Positions 1 through 10,290 of a stretch of DNA of 64,000 bases are shown here, piece after piece. This DNA comes from Neoceratodus forsteri. Taxonomy: Eukaryota; Chordata; Ceratodontiformes; Ceratodontidae. The translations under genes were made by a program, and so were the position numbers. The stretch lies in NCBI GenBank assembly GCA_016271365.2, contig CM028132.1, positions 1,186,853,001 through 1,186,917,000 of the forward strand, given 5' to 3'. Below the pieces are notes generated by a model. That model had not been told where the DNA came from. It saw only the letters and a program-made list of their open reading frames with translations, and made no database searches. Numbering within the stretch: position 1 is the stretch's first letter; every line of letters begins with the position of its first letter.

Positions 1-620
1 GAGTAAGGCTGAAACCACCTTGAGGCAGGAACTTAGGATTTGTCCTCAAGGACACCTATCCTGATGAAAAATTAAATAAGGCTCCTTGCACATGAGAGCA
101 TGTAATTGAGATTCTTCTCGCTGAAATATGACAACCAAAAACAACGTTTTCCATGGCAGAAGCGTAGCTTCGCAATCTGTGGCAGGTTCAAAGGTGGCAG
201 CATAAGCTGCTCCAGGACGAAGGGCAAATTCCAAGGAGGGACGGGATCCCTAATGGGTGGCCTACGGTGGAGGACCCCCTTAAAAAGGCACGGGTAGTAT
301 CCAGCTGGGCCACCATGTGGTGGCCTATGGGGGCATGATAAGCCGAGATTGCACAAAGGTGCACTTTGATCGAGGAGTAAGCTAACCCGGATTGAAAGAG
401 GAAAAGCAGGAACTCCAGAACCAGCTTTTCAGGACAGTCTAAGGGTGAGAAACTGCATGCTTGAGACCACAGGCAAAACCTGCGCCACTTCATGGCGTAT
501 GTTGCGTGTGTCGCCGGTTTCCTGGCGGCAGAATGTACCTCTGCCACCTCTTGCGAGACCTGTGTAACATGGCTATGTCTCGAGCCAAGCATGCAGGTTC
601 AGTGAATGTAAGTCCGGATG
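1..620 (-). pseudogene. DIRS-A tyrosine recombinase, N-terminal part
   Basis: The enzyme would integrate circular DIRS cDNA. The core-binding domain lies at 188-592, with KWRRFCLW and SSIKVHLCAISAYH, which match the other DIRS recombinases in this window. The catalytic domain starts near 46-234 with WKTLFLV. Where other copies read AITSARRISEL, carrying the first catalytic Arg, this copy reads VIFQREESQL, so the Arg motif is altered. Three frames are needed to follow the protein. The H-x-x-R and Tyr part would lie left of position 1. Confidence 0.8.
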
Positions 621-639
621 GACTAGTGAACCCTCCTCC

Positions 640-2524
640 TGAGACAACAGGTGGGAGCTGATTGGCAAGAAGCGGAGGTTCCGGGATAACTGATTCAAGC
701 GGGGAACCAAATTTGCCTGGGCCAAAAGCGCTATCAAAATAAAGCGTCACATGCTCCCTGCAAAGTTTGAGAAGGACTCTCTGGATCAACGGGAAAGGAG
801 GGAAGGCGTAAAGGAATCTGCCCACCCAGGAGGGGGACAACGCATCTCGCCAGAAAACACCAGGCCCTGGATCTAGTGAGCAAAAATTGGGCAGTTTTGC
901 GTTGGATGGGGAGGCGAACAGGTCTAATTCTGGAGTGCCCCATCTGTGGAACAGATCCTCTGCCACCTCCTGTAGAAGTTCCCACTTGTGGGCTCTGGCC
1001 TGGGAATGACTCAGGCTGTCTGCGACAGTGTTGTCCACCCCAGGAACGTGAACTGCAATGAGGTTTTCGCCGTGTCGTATTACCCATTCCCACACCCTCA
1101 TGGCCTCCCTGCAAAGGGGGTAGGAGTGTGTGCCTCCTTGTTTGTTGAGGTAATACGTCACTGCAGTATTGTCTGTAACAGGAGAGTACTCAGTGGAATC
1201 TCTGACTGGAAGGCTTGCAGGGCATAAAGGACCGCCCTCATCTCCAATATGTTGATATGGAGATGAGATTCCTGGGTAGTCCATGTTCCCTGAGACCTCA
1301 CCCCGTTCAAGTGCGCTCCCCACCCCAGCCCTGAGGCATCTGTGGAGAGTGTTATCACCGGGGACGGCGCTGTGAAAGGAACCCCCACACCGAGAGGGTT
1401 CCCGGATCTAGCCACTATTGCCAGTCCCGAACCACGGTCTTCGTGATTCTGACTGGATGCTGCAGATGGTCTTGCCTTTGGTCCCACTGCACCCTTAACA
1501 TCCACTGGGTTACCCGCATGTGGAGTCTTGCCATCGGGACTGTTGGAATGACCGCAGCCATGTGTCCGAGCAGGCGAAGGACCAGTCTGGCCGGGACGGT
1601 CTTCTTTGCTGACAAGTCCCTTATGAGGGATGGTATGTGTTCCGCTCTGTCTTTGGGAAGAAAGGCCTTCCCCTTGACGGTGTCCAGAACTGCCCCTATG
1701 AACTGCAGCTTCTGAGATGGTACCAGGAGAGACTTCTCGTAGTTGATTAAGATGCCCAGAGACTGAAAAAGAGCCTGGGTATGCTGTGGCTACCTCCTTT
1801 GCAGCACTGAAGAACGTGTCTACGTCGGCTATATGTGCAGCAATGCCTCCTTGGAGGAGGCCATGAGAAGCCAGTCGTCCAGATACGGGAACACGTAGTG
1901 GTCCTGTCTCCTCAGAGACGCTGCCACGACTGCCATGCACTTGGTGAATACCCTGGGTGCTGATGACAGCCCGAAGGGAAGTGCTTGGAACTGATAGTGG
2001 CGACCAAGAAACTTGATGCACAGGAACCTCCTGTGCGTCTGAGTGATAGGGATGTGCAGGTAGGCGTCCAGCATGTCTAGGGACGCCAAGAAAGCATCCT
2101 TCTTCAGCATGGGGATTAGTCCCGGGAGGGTCACCATGCAGAAGCGCTTGTAAACGACTGACATATTGAGGTCGCTGAGGTCCAAGATTGGACGGAGGTC
2201 CCCTGTTTTCTTTGGAACCAGGAAGAAGTGTGAATAATAACCTGCTCCTATCTGGTTCCCTGGAACATGCTCCAAAGCTTCTTTCTGTAGAAGCGTGAGC
2301 ACTTCCTGCCTTATGAGCAGAGCGTGCTGACCCGAGTAACGGGAGAGCACAGGAGACCTTGTGGGGGGCTTGTCTAGGAATTCTATATAGTGGCCTTTTT
2401 TGGCCAACTGTAGCACCCACCTGTCGGTGGTGATCGACCGCCACCCTGGCAGGTGGTCTGCGATGCGACCCCTGACCTTTGTTTCCCATTGATCCTGAGG
2501 AGGCGGGGGCCGGGAAGGAGTCAT
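640..2524 (-). pseudogene. DIRS-A RT, RNase H and Dam-like domains
   Basis: RT occupies 1829-2524, with GYYSHFFLVPKKTGDLRPI, then LPFGLSSAPRVFTK, then the catalytic FPYLDDWLL box (both Asp present). RNase H follows near 1160-1400 in another frame (STDASGLGWGAHL, INILEMRAV) and continues at 490-1323 (VTDNTAVTYYLNKQGGT, VHVPGVDNTVADSLS). Downstream comes WGTPELDLFASPSN and RFLYAFPPFPLI, the methyltransferase-like domain known in DIRS elements. At least two frameshifts separate RT from RNase H. A long open frame over the RT (1158-2999) is mostly an out-of-frame shadow whose last part is real RNase H. Confidence 0.88.
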
Positions 2525-4854
2525 GCTGTGGCAGCAGAGGGTCCTGCAGGATGGGCGACTTGGTAACGTTGGCCTCTACCGCAGGGCGTCTTGACCTGGG
2601 CTTTCGAGAGAGGAACCCCTCTGTTGCTGGCGGAGCGAGGTTGTTGCCTCTGAGTCCGGCTGTGAAAACAACTCTGGTTCCTACGAAAGGAACTGAGTCT
2701 AGCTCTGTACATGGCCTGGACAGATCTAACAGCCTTCCCAGCTTCCTGTAATTTGGTGATGACCTTTTCCGAGGCTTCACCAAACAAAACTTCGCCATGA
2801 AAAGGAGCATCCATAATGTTTTTCTGGATGTCCGCGGTAAACCCAGAGACACGGAGCCATGAGTGTCTCCGGAGACATACGCCTGAGGCTGCCGCTCTGG
2901 CCGAAGAGTCCGTGGAGTCGTGCGCGGCTCGGAGCACCTGGGTCCCCACGTCTGAACCTGTGTGGAGGAGCTAAAGGAGTTCCTCCTTTTGGCCACCATC
3001 TGGCAATTTCTCTGCCAGTTCCTGTCCCTGTTCCCTGGCGGCGTTCTGGAACTGAACCATGTGAGGTCAGGTAATTCAATGATCTAATGGAGCAAATTGG
3101 CGGCGGTAGTCGCCTGCCCTGCGTCCAATTGCTTGGACTCCGGGTCCAGTGACTGCGTGCTCAGATGTTGCGGTTTCTGAGACTGGTCATGAGAGGCTGT
3201 AATGACCAGGGAGCCGGCCAGAGGATGGTTAGCCAGGTACTGGTCCTCCCTTGGGGCCTTGTACAGGCGGTCAGCCTTCTTCGGCATTGCCGGGGTCGAA
3301 TGTGGATGCTTCCACGCTGCCTTGGTGACGTCCACGAAGGTGTCCACCAAGGGTGGCACTACCACAGGCTTGGGATCTTTTGCGAAGGTAGCGGGCAAGG
3401 CATAGTCTTTCGGGGTCGAGTTCCTCCACATCCCATCCCATGTTCCCTTGGATGTGTCTCATTATCTCGGAGAACGAGGGGTCATCCGGAGGAGACCTAG
3501 GGAGGTCGTGGGTCCGGAGAGGATGCTGATTGGTGAAGGAGACCTGGAGCATTCAGAGATGTCAGATCTGGAATTCTCCGTAGACGGTGAATACCGACGT
3601 CTTCTGGGTCTCTTGGGGCTGGGTGACCCTGAAGAGGACCTTGACGGAAGCCTTCTCTTTTCTGTAGATCTGCCCCTAGGAGGTGCTGCTGGCTCCTGGG
3701 GGAAAGGTGCTCGGCCTGCTGCCCCTTTTGGTGAAGGAGGGCGCGCAGGCGTCGGTGGTGCCACGGGTGCGGGAGGAGGGTGCGTGGTGACCATATCCTT
3801 TTTGATGGTGTCCCACCAGAAAGTGAAGAGCTCCTTCACTTCTGCCAGGTTTAGGCCCGACGACGGACCGGGCGCCAGTGACCTGTCGTCGGGACTGGGC
3901 GTTGGCTCCCCGGGGGGTCTCAGGTTCTGGAGAGAGCGCCCGTGGGAGCTCGACGGGTCCGGAATCGCCCGCCTGGTATTCGGGCTGAGTAGACTCCTCC
4001 TCCGACAATGCCTCCTGACAGACGTCGGTAAGCAGCGGTGTGGTCCTTCTGGCTGCGGAATCTGGCGCTGGTCCCCCCGCCGGCATCTTGGGGGGTGAAT
4101 GCCTGACCGGCGATGGGTGACGGGTGATGAACTGCCACCGGTTCCCGGGAGTGTTTGTGTACCTTGGCCGACGTCGGGTCAGACGTCCGCTTAAGGGAGG
4201 TCAGCTCCTTGGTCTTGTGTTGGGGTGGCGGTGGCAGGGAGGCTGACCGGACGTCGGGGGACGAGCGCTGGGACGAGGACTTGTGATACTCCCTTGACCT
4301 GGACAAGGCCTTAGCCGAAGAAGCGGGCCTGGAGGTCTTGGCAGGCCGCAGAGTCGAAGAACCACTGGCTGATTTGACCACGACCAGGGGAGGCTGAGAG
4401 TGGGCTCTAGACGGGAGGCGGTCCGACCTGGAGCCGGAGCTGTGGAGTCCGAGGCCCTGGAGGATCTGGGTCTCACCTTCTCCCGGTGCTTCTCGTGGTG
4501 CCTGTGCAACTTCCCGAATGTCCCCCTGGAGAAAGGTTCCATGGCCTTAAGCTTTTTCTTCAAGAAGGAAAGCCTGGAGCCTTCTTCGTGGATTCTTGTT
4601 CGGCTGTTAAAGCCCTGGCAGAGGAGCAAGCCTGGGTGTCGTGATCCGGGCCCAGGCACCGAGCATGAGCCGAATGAGGGGTCTTTGAAAGGAATCTGCT
4701 TCCCACAGGCACACTTGAAGAATGGCCTCCACTGAAGTTGGGAGGACATCAGACGAAGAAACGGCTGAAAAAAGGATTTCCTCCGAAGTTTGGATAGTTT
4801 GGAATGGATTTCCTGATCGTCGCGCACTAGACTAAACCGATGAGGTCGAGACAT
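2521..4854 (-). pseudogene. DIRS-A gag-like protein
   Basis: A gag-like structural protein is expected upstream of RT. The N-terminus (4201-4854) has a degraded copy of the Cys/His motif seen in all DIRS gags here (FKCACGKQIPFKD, then Cys, His and Cys at altered spacing). The middle is low-complexity Ser/Pro/Arg-rich sequence spread over three frames. The C-terminal region (2521-2949 and 3084-3431) has SARAAASGVCLRRHSWLRVSGFTADIQKNI and APFHGEVLFGEAS, which align with the other copies. Frameshifts prevent one open frame. The DNA contains eight GACGTC words. Confidence 0.75.
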
Positions 4855-5060
4855 GCAAAGTCGACGGCGGGAAAGAGCTGGGGATTCTGGCGGGACCGCT
4901 TCCTTATGTACTACGCCTGACGTCGGGGGCAGGACCGACGTCGGAGGCAGTCCCCGCTGAAGACTGCTAGCTAGAAAATTTCCGTGGGGTCCTGACGCCT
5001 GCTGGCTTCAGTCCTAATGGTGTAACCTGCTGCAAGAGCTGTACCTCGAAGAAGATTTTC
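4855..5060 (-). repeat. DIRS-A 5' terminal region
   Basis: Non-coding sequence between the gag start and the adjoining L2-like fragment. Near 5020-5058 it has a stretch resembling the ITR tips of DIRS-E (CCTGCTGCAAGAG followed by CGAAGAAGAT). It also holds two GACGTC words (4919, 4937). The partner ITR is outside the window, so the exact border is inferred. Confidence 0.5.
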
Positions 5061-5064
5061 AAAT

Positions 5065-6235
5065 TTAATACCAAGGAAGGCACACAGAGCCAAGGCTTGT
5101 TTCTGTAATCCGTTAAAGAGGGAACAAAAGAGTACACAGTAGCAATGGAAGTAACAAACTACAATGCAGGGGCACATAATATACACAAACAATATACACA
5201 CAGATTATGAAAACAATTACAGTCCACTAAACTGGTATAGCGGGTACTGAAAGGAGTAAGAGGAGGTTAAGGGCAAGAGCAGGAGGGAGATAAAAATCAT
5301 GGAGAGAGGTTTTAAAAGGCAGACAGGCGGGAACAGATGGAAGGAGATAGGAAGATAATTTCAAATTGATGGGAGATGGAAAGAGAATGCAGGTTATTTA
5401 GAAGTAGTCTGACAGGCAGGGACAGAAAAACTGTGAAAGTCAGAGAAGTGGAGGGACTAGTTGGAAGAAAGTATATAGGACAGGAGACAGCCAAGGTAGG
5501 GAGGAAGACAGGAAAAACAGGATTCAGAACGAAGGGGAAACACAATTAAGTAGACAACGGGAGTCCAAGGAAGGCAGGGAGTGGGACTGATAGAGGAGAC
5601 AGTGGTAAGTGGGAGGAGGGCAGTTTGAGGCAAAACAGCAAAAAAAAAAATGTTTTAAATTAGAGAGAGCACCTGTTCTGGCCAGGTAGGACTGGAGAGC
5701 CGCCCCATATACCACATCCCCATATTCAAACACTAGCAAAGTAATTTTTTTAGAACAATTTCCTTATGAACTGGGAATGGGAGGCAATCTCTTTTATGGC
5801 AGAGAGCTCCACGTTTTGGGACACAGTTCCTTAAGAATGGCACTGATATGTATGAGAAGTCAAGGTTACAATCAAGCCCTACACCCAGGTACCTAAAGCA
5901 GGGGTCATCATCAAAAGGCAAGCAATTAAGAGTGGTGAAAATGGGGTAGGAGCAAAGCCAGGTAGGTTTTTGCCTAGTACCAAAGGACAAGGAAATGGTC
6001 TTTCTAAAATTACAAATAAGCCAGTTAGAAGAGAACCAGTGCTGAACATTATTAAAATCCTGTTGAAGCAAAGATTTAATTAAGCTCAGAAACAGAGTGA
6101 CTAGCATCATAGAGGACCATGTCATCTGCATACATGCGTATGTTGGCATTGACACAGACAAAAGGGAGGTCATTTAGACAGACAGAGGAAAGAACTGGAC
6201 CAAAACTGAACCTATCTAGATTTAAAGGTGTGTTC
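5065..6235 (-). pseudogene. L2-like LINE, 5'-truncated RT C-terminus and 3' part
   Basis: On the minus strand, 6076-6267 gives the RT box MYADDMVLYD preceded by GPVLSSVCLNDLPF. 5733-6173 continues with LLQQDFNNVQHWFSSNWL, SFGTRQKP and FRYLGVGLDCNLDFS, the C-terminal RT/thumb pattern of L2-type LINEs. The same segment occurs in LINE-A at 25020-25180 (FGTSQKLVRL, FKYLGTWLDC), so both belong to one family. The copy is truncated 5' of the YADD box, the usual result of incomplete target-primed reverse transcription. Confidence 0.82.
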
Positions 6236-6255
6236 ACATACACACACACACACAC
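6236..6255. repeat. (CA)n microsatellite
   Basis: An almost pure CA run at the 5'-truncated edge of the L2-like fragment. Confidence 0.9.
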
Positions 6256-6680
6256 TCCCACTCTCACTCACTGTTTTTTGGCATCATCACAGCACCTGGA
6301 GCTGCGGAGCAGTGCAGGAACTGTGGAAGTGTTGCAGGCAGCCTGGTACCCCCCCATCCACCTTGTATTTTATTTCTGTTCCTCTGCTGACTTTCAACAT
6401 TGCAAGGGATCTACTTCAGGCAGCGTGGAGCGTTTAAACAGGGGCTTAAAACTCCTGCACCATTTCAGCTCCTCACCACTGCAGGGTTTCACAGGATCTG
6501 AAACGGATCAGCTTACAACACTCCCAATCATATTTACACTTATCCTCTGACAGCTAATCAGCTACTCTGCACCATTTACACTGGTGCAGAATGATTCAAA
6601 CAGAAATACGTTTAAAGGGGACACCGTCAACCCAAATTCATTGGTATTGCCGGTTGTTTAATCTGTCTCCTTTCTTACTA

Positions 6681-7121
6681 GACCTGAAATGCACGCTAAT
6701 AGTGTGATTATACCAAACCTGGTTTTGTTTCAGAAAATCCTTGATGTTTTTATTGCACACTTCTGCAACATTAGGAACATCCCAAAACAGTGAAGCCTCT
6801 TGTATTATATTATTCTGACTCTTCCACCCCCTTCTTTTAAAAGCAAAAAACAGACTGTCCACCATACTTGTGTTACTGCACCTAAATGTGCTTAACATTA
6901 TTGATCAACTCCCACTGCATCTTTCCTGGACTTGGGAACACCCCCAACACAGTCTAGTCACTCAAGATGCAGGGGGAAGAGAGAAGACTTTTGCATCATG
7001 ACTGGCTTCACAGTGTGAGGATATTTCTCATATTCAGAAGTATGCAATAAAAGTAGATTAAGGATTTGAAACAAAACAAGGCTGGGTATGATTACACCAT
7101 TATCAGGCATTTCAGTTCTAC
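6681..7121. repeat. Foldback repeat, arms of about 66 bp
   Basis: The arm at 6681-6746 is the inverted, diverged copy of 7056-7121. In sense orientation both contain GAAACAAAAC, then a GGTATRATYACACYATTA-like stretch, then GCATTTCAG. The roughly 310 bp between them show no coding signal. I see no clear target duplication. It could be a decayed foldback transposon or two separate insertions of one repeat. Confidence 0.6.
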
Positions 7122-7134
7122 TCAGTCAACATGT

Positions 7135-7195
7135 CTGTTTTATTCTCCTCTTGGTATTTATTTCTTCACTCTCTGGATGCTTGTTATTTTATGGC
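7135..7195 (+). repeat. Interspersed repeat, inverted copy at 27375-27437
   Basis: TTCTCCTCTTGGTATTTATT followed by TCTTCACTC and GATGCTTGTTATTTTAT recurs in reverse complement at 27375-27437, next to a LINE-type tail. It is probably an unclassified dispersed repeat or LINE 3' sequence. Confidence 0.6.
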
Positions 7196-7255
7196 ACCTA
7201 TTATACCTTGCATCCCAGTGCACAACAATGTTGAGATTACTGGTTTCTCTCTATA

Positions 7256-7272
7256 TACACACACACACACAC
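7256..7272. repeat. (AC)n microsatellite
   Basis: A short AC run with no other feature. Confidence 0.85.
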
Positions 7273-7439
7273 GAAAGCCGCAATTAGCCCAAGTACCCCT
7301 TATCTCCCTCAGTACTCCACACCAGATCTCCCTCCCTCAACCCAGTGCCATCCGTGGCAGTGCCCTCCTCCCCACCCCTCCCATCAGCAGCCAGCTGTGC
7401 CTCACCACTCATCTCCCATGCTGGCCCTGGCTGTCCCTG

Positions 7440-8520
7440 TCAGGATTTTTATGTGTATAATGATATAAATTCTAAACCAAACTGCCACAAACGTCGTGGA
7501 GAGCTACCTGACCATCCAACCTCATGACCACATAGGTGGTGACAGGTAATTTGTACCCGAAATGGTGCTCAGCAGGTTGCTTCTGAGCACCAGCTTCAGT
7601 TGGCTGTACCTGTCACCATGTAGGTGGGGTGGTCCAGCAGCCCTCAATGAAGTTTTGAGCAAATCGGCCAAGGGGCTCCTGAGTTATGGGCGCAAGTCTA
7701 GTGTCGGTGTACATTTTCAAAGTTCTAAGAGGACATTTTTGATCTTGTATACTACTGCACATGCACCCTAATTATGGCATGCTGTGTCGTGACATGCTCA
7801 CTCACTTCCTCTGTGATGTGCATGTGCATCACCCATTTTCTTGTGAGCGAGATGGAGCAAATGCCTCAGTAACTGCGGGTTGGGGGGGTGCAAGGTGAAG
7901 CAGGTGAGCAGCTAAGTCCCAGCCAGCACACTGCACTGAAATTGGCAGCTTAGTGAGCCCTAAGTAGAACAGCACAGCCAGGATGAGGAGCCTTGACAGA
8001 GACCCAGAGCTGGATCCCCCTCCCCACCCCCACAACCCGTCATCCCTTACTAGTGCTCAGCTGTACCCCACCACTCAGTTCTCATGCTGGATGCCGACTG
8101 TTCTGTCAGGACTTGTATTGCGTGTATAGTGATACAAATCTTGAACCAAATTTTTTCTAAGTCAGTATCTAATATTGAAAAGATATACCTGCAGTGGACT
8201 TACGACCATTACTTGGCCACCCCTGGGCCAATTTGCCCAAACTTCATGGAGGGCTACAGGACTATCCTACTTCATGACCACTTAAGCGGTGACTGGTAAT
8301 TCCCACCTAAAATAAGTGCTCGGTAGGCACCTCAGTTAACTGTCACCACTTACAGTATGTGGTCATCAGGTGGGATGGTCCACTAGCCCTCTATGAAGCT
8401 TGAGGCAAATCAGCACAGGGGTGCCGAGTTATGGGCATACGTCTATTGCAAGATCATATTTTCAAAGTATGAAGCAGACTTTTTTTATTATCTACATTAT
8501 GCTGCTGAACCTGCACCATT
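7440..8520. repeat. Two diverged copies of a foldback repeat
   Basis: Copy 1 spans about 7440-7790 and copy 2 about 8095-8520. Both start with a CAGGAYTT...TGTGTATARTGATA-like segment and end with GAGTTATGGGC. Within each copy the two halves are inverted repeats: one arm has a GGAGRGCTAC...GACCA...GTGACAGG pattern and the other arm is its complement around CTGTCACCA and GGTCCA-CAGCCCT. No ORF with recognisable homology lies inside. Related scraps (CAGCACAGCCAKGATGAG-like) occur near 7966 and 10570. The family is not known to me. Confidence 0.55.
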
Positions 8521-8563
8521 GTTTTGACATGTGTTATGACCACAGACCTCTTAAGAACTCTTA

Positions 8564-9025
8564 GGCCCTGTTCACACTGTGGGACACTGGAAAACGGTTC
8601 TTTAAACCGTTCTTAGAAACGGATTAAAGCTTACCGTTTCAAAGCGTCCACACTGTGTAAAGCGAGTTTAAAAACGTGTTGGTTCCTTAACAAATCCATG
8701 TCAGTATGTTCTCACTGGTGTCTATTTATCCGTTTTCTGGCACTCTGAGCACCCGAAAGCTGCTTACCATCATGCTTTGTGGCGACATTGAAAGCTTCAG
8801 AATCGTGCTCTGGAAACCGTGTCGTCCTGCTCTCACTGACGGTAAATCTGAATTACAATCGGAACCGTTTTGAAAACCGTGCTCAAGCCTACTGGCAGGG
8901 TTTGAGCACGGTTCACTAAAACGGTTCACAAGTCGTGCTAAAAGTGAACGCAAACCGTGCTAGCAGCTATTTAAATCGTTTTACCACCGATAAAACATTT
9001 TAAATAGCACAGTGTGAACAAGGTC
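8564..9025. mobile_element. Harbinger-type MITE with TTA target duplication
   Basis: The left end GGCCCTGTTCACACTGTG pairs with the right end CACAGTGTGAACAAGGTC as terminal inverted repeats with few mismatches. Both ends are flanked by TTA (8561-8563 and 9026-9028), the 3-bp duplication typical of PIF/Harbinger transposons. The 462 bp inside are non-coding and packed with about a dozen copies of AACGG/CCGTT in both orientations, so much of the element can fold on itself. No transposase is present, so it is non-autonomous. Superfamily assignment rests on TIR sequence and TSD. Confidence 0.82.
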
Positions 9026-9028
9026 TTA

Positions 9029-10290
9029 AGAGCACTAACCCCATGATTTCTTCTTCAAACCCAGTGTAAAAACTGCATCCATCTTTGATTAGGGAGATGA
9101 ATGCGAATCTCCACAGGAACACATTTCTGCAATAAAAAACGTGTCTTTGGAAATTCACATTTATTTATTTAAAATTTTAACCAGGAAATACATACTGAGC
9201 TTATAACAGCTCGTTTCCAGATATTTTTATTTATTTATTTAGTTTTTATTAACAGGGTAAGTGCACTAACCATAAAATAACTATTTTCAGGCACAACCCG
9301 AGAGAGTAGAACAGATAGTTAGACAAATACGTTACATCAGTGCAAAACATTAAATAATAGGTATAGCTAACAGTGGAAAATAATACATACAGAGAAAATA
9401 ACACATATGAAAGATTAGAACAGCGTAAAGTCCATAATGGGTGAGCGGCAGGTAGCGATGAGCCAAACTGTTTGAGTACATAACGTAGTGGAAATTTACA
9501 ATGAAAGCAGCATATGGCAGCATAAGATATTACATGCTCCAAAGGGGTTACTTATATATCCGAGTAAGCAAGCAAAACAAGAGTACAAATCATAATCATT
9601 GGTATAGAGAGACCAGGTTATAGCAGTGTAGAGAAAAGGAAAGACTAAGAGAGAGAGAGGGCTGTCCAACTGGGGCCCAGTAGCTGAAACAGAGAGAAGG
9701 GTGCTACTCAGTGAGGTAGAATATGTACAGAAGTATCCAGTAGGTAGAGGTGGGATATTGAAAGGGAAGGAAGACAACGGAAGGAAAGAGAGAAAGTACA
9801 TGTGGACAGAGGAGAAATATGGTAGGGTCCGGAAGGTGCTATGATTTTAACAGAGAAAAGTTAGTGTAGGCAAAGCAGAGCTAGGTGGGGTCAAGACAAG
9901 CACATTGCTCTACTGAAGATATGACCTGGTGGAGAGGGGAGAAGGAGATAGCAACAATATAATCAATAAAAATACAAGAAGTAAAATGCAATGATATAGA
10001 GTTACAAGGAGAATCATACATTTAGAACCAAATTAGTAATGAAATGCAATTAAAAAATAAATATATGTAAAGAAAGGAAAAAGTAGTGAAACAGCATGAA
10101 CTGGGCAATACTAGATAAGGCAGTAAGAACAGGATAACCAGTTGCACGTGATGAGGGAGTAAAAGAGGAAAGGGTCATAAACAGTTGCAGGAAGGATAAC
10201 AAAAGTCATAAAGAAGAGACTTTACGGAGGAAGGAGAAGAGGCAGAATGAATAAAAAGGCAAAGTGAGGACCAACGTTTAGGAAAGTGGT
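9029..10290. other. No gene seen; LINE-type tails and purine-rich sequence
   Basis: At about 9160-9250 there are (TTTA)n runs next to TAAAATTTTAACCAGG, which looks like the 3' tail of a minus-strand LINE. From about 9600 to 10270 the plus strand is strongly purine-rich (AGAGAGAGGG, GGAAGGAAAG). Short minus-strand open frames here have no recognisable motif. Confidence 0.45.

Larger units (their letters stand above)
1..5060 (-). mobile_element. DIRS-A: DIRS-like retrotransposon, 3' end outside window
   Basis: Reading right to left the order is gag, reverse transcriptase, RNase H, methyltransferase-like domain, tyrosine recombinase, which is the DIRS order and not that of LTR or LINE elements. 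The tyrosine recombinase runs off the window start, so the 3' ITR and the internal complementary region are not visible. The 5' end near 5060 carries a tip resembling the other DIRS termini here (CTGCTGCAAGAG-like). Frames change several times, so the copy is dead as it stands, although the RT catalytic motif is intact. Confidence 0.88.

Noticed and set aside
1158..2999. 613-residue open frame on the minus strand
   Set aside because: Most of it is an alternative frame over the DIRS-A RT, whose conserved motifs are in another frame. Only the last part is real RNase H.
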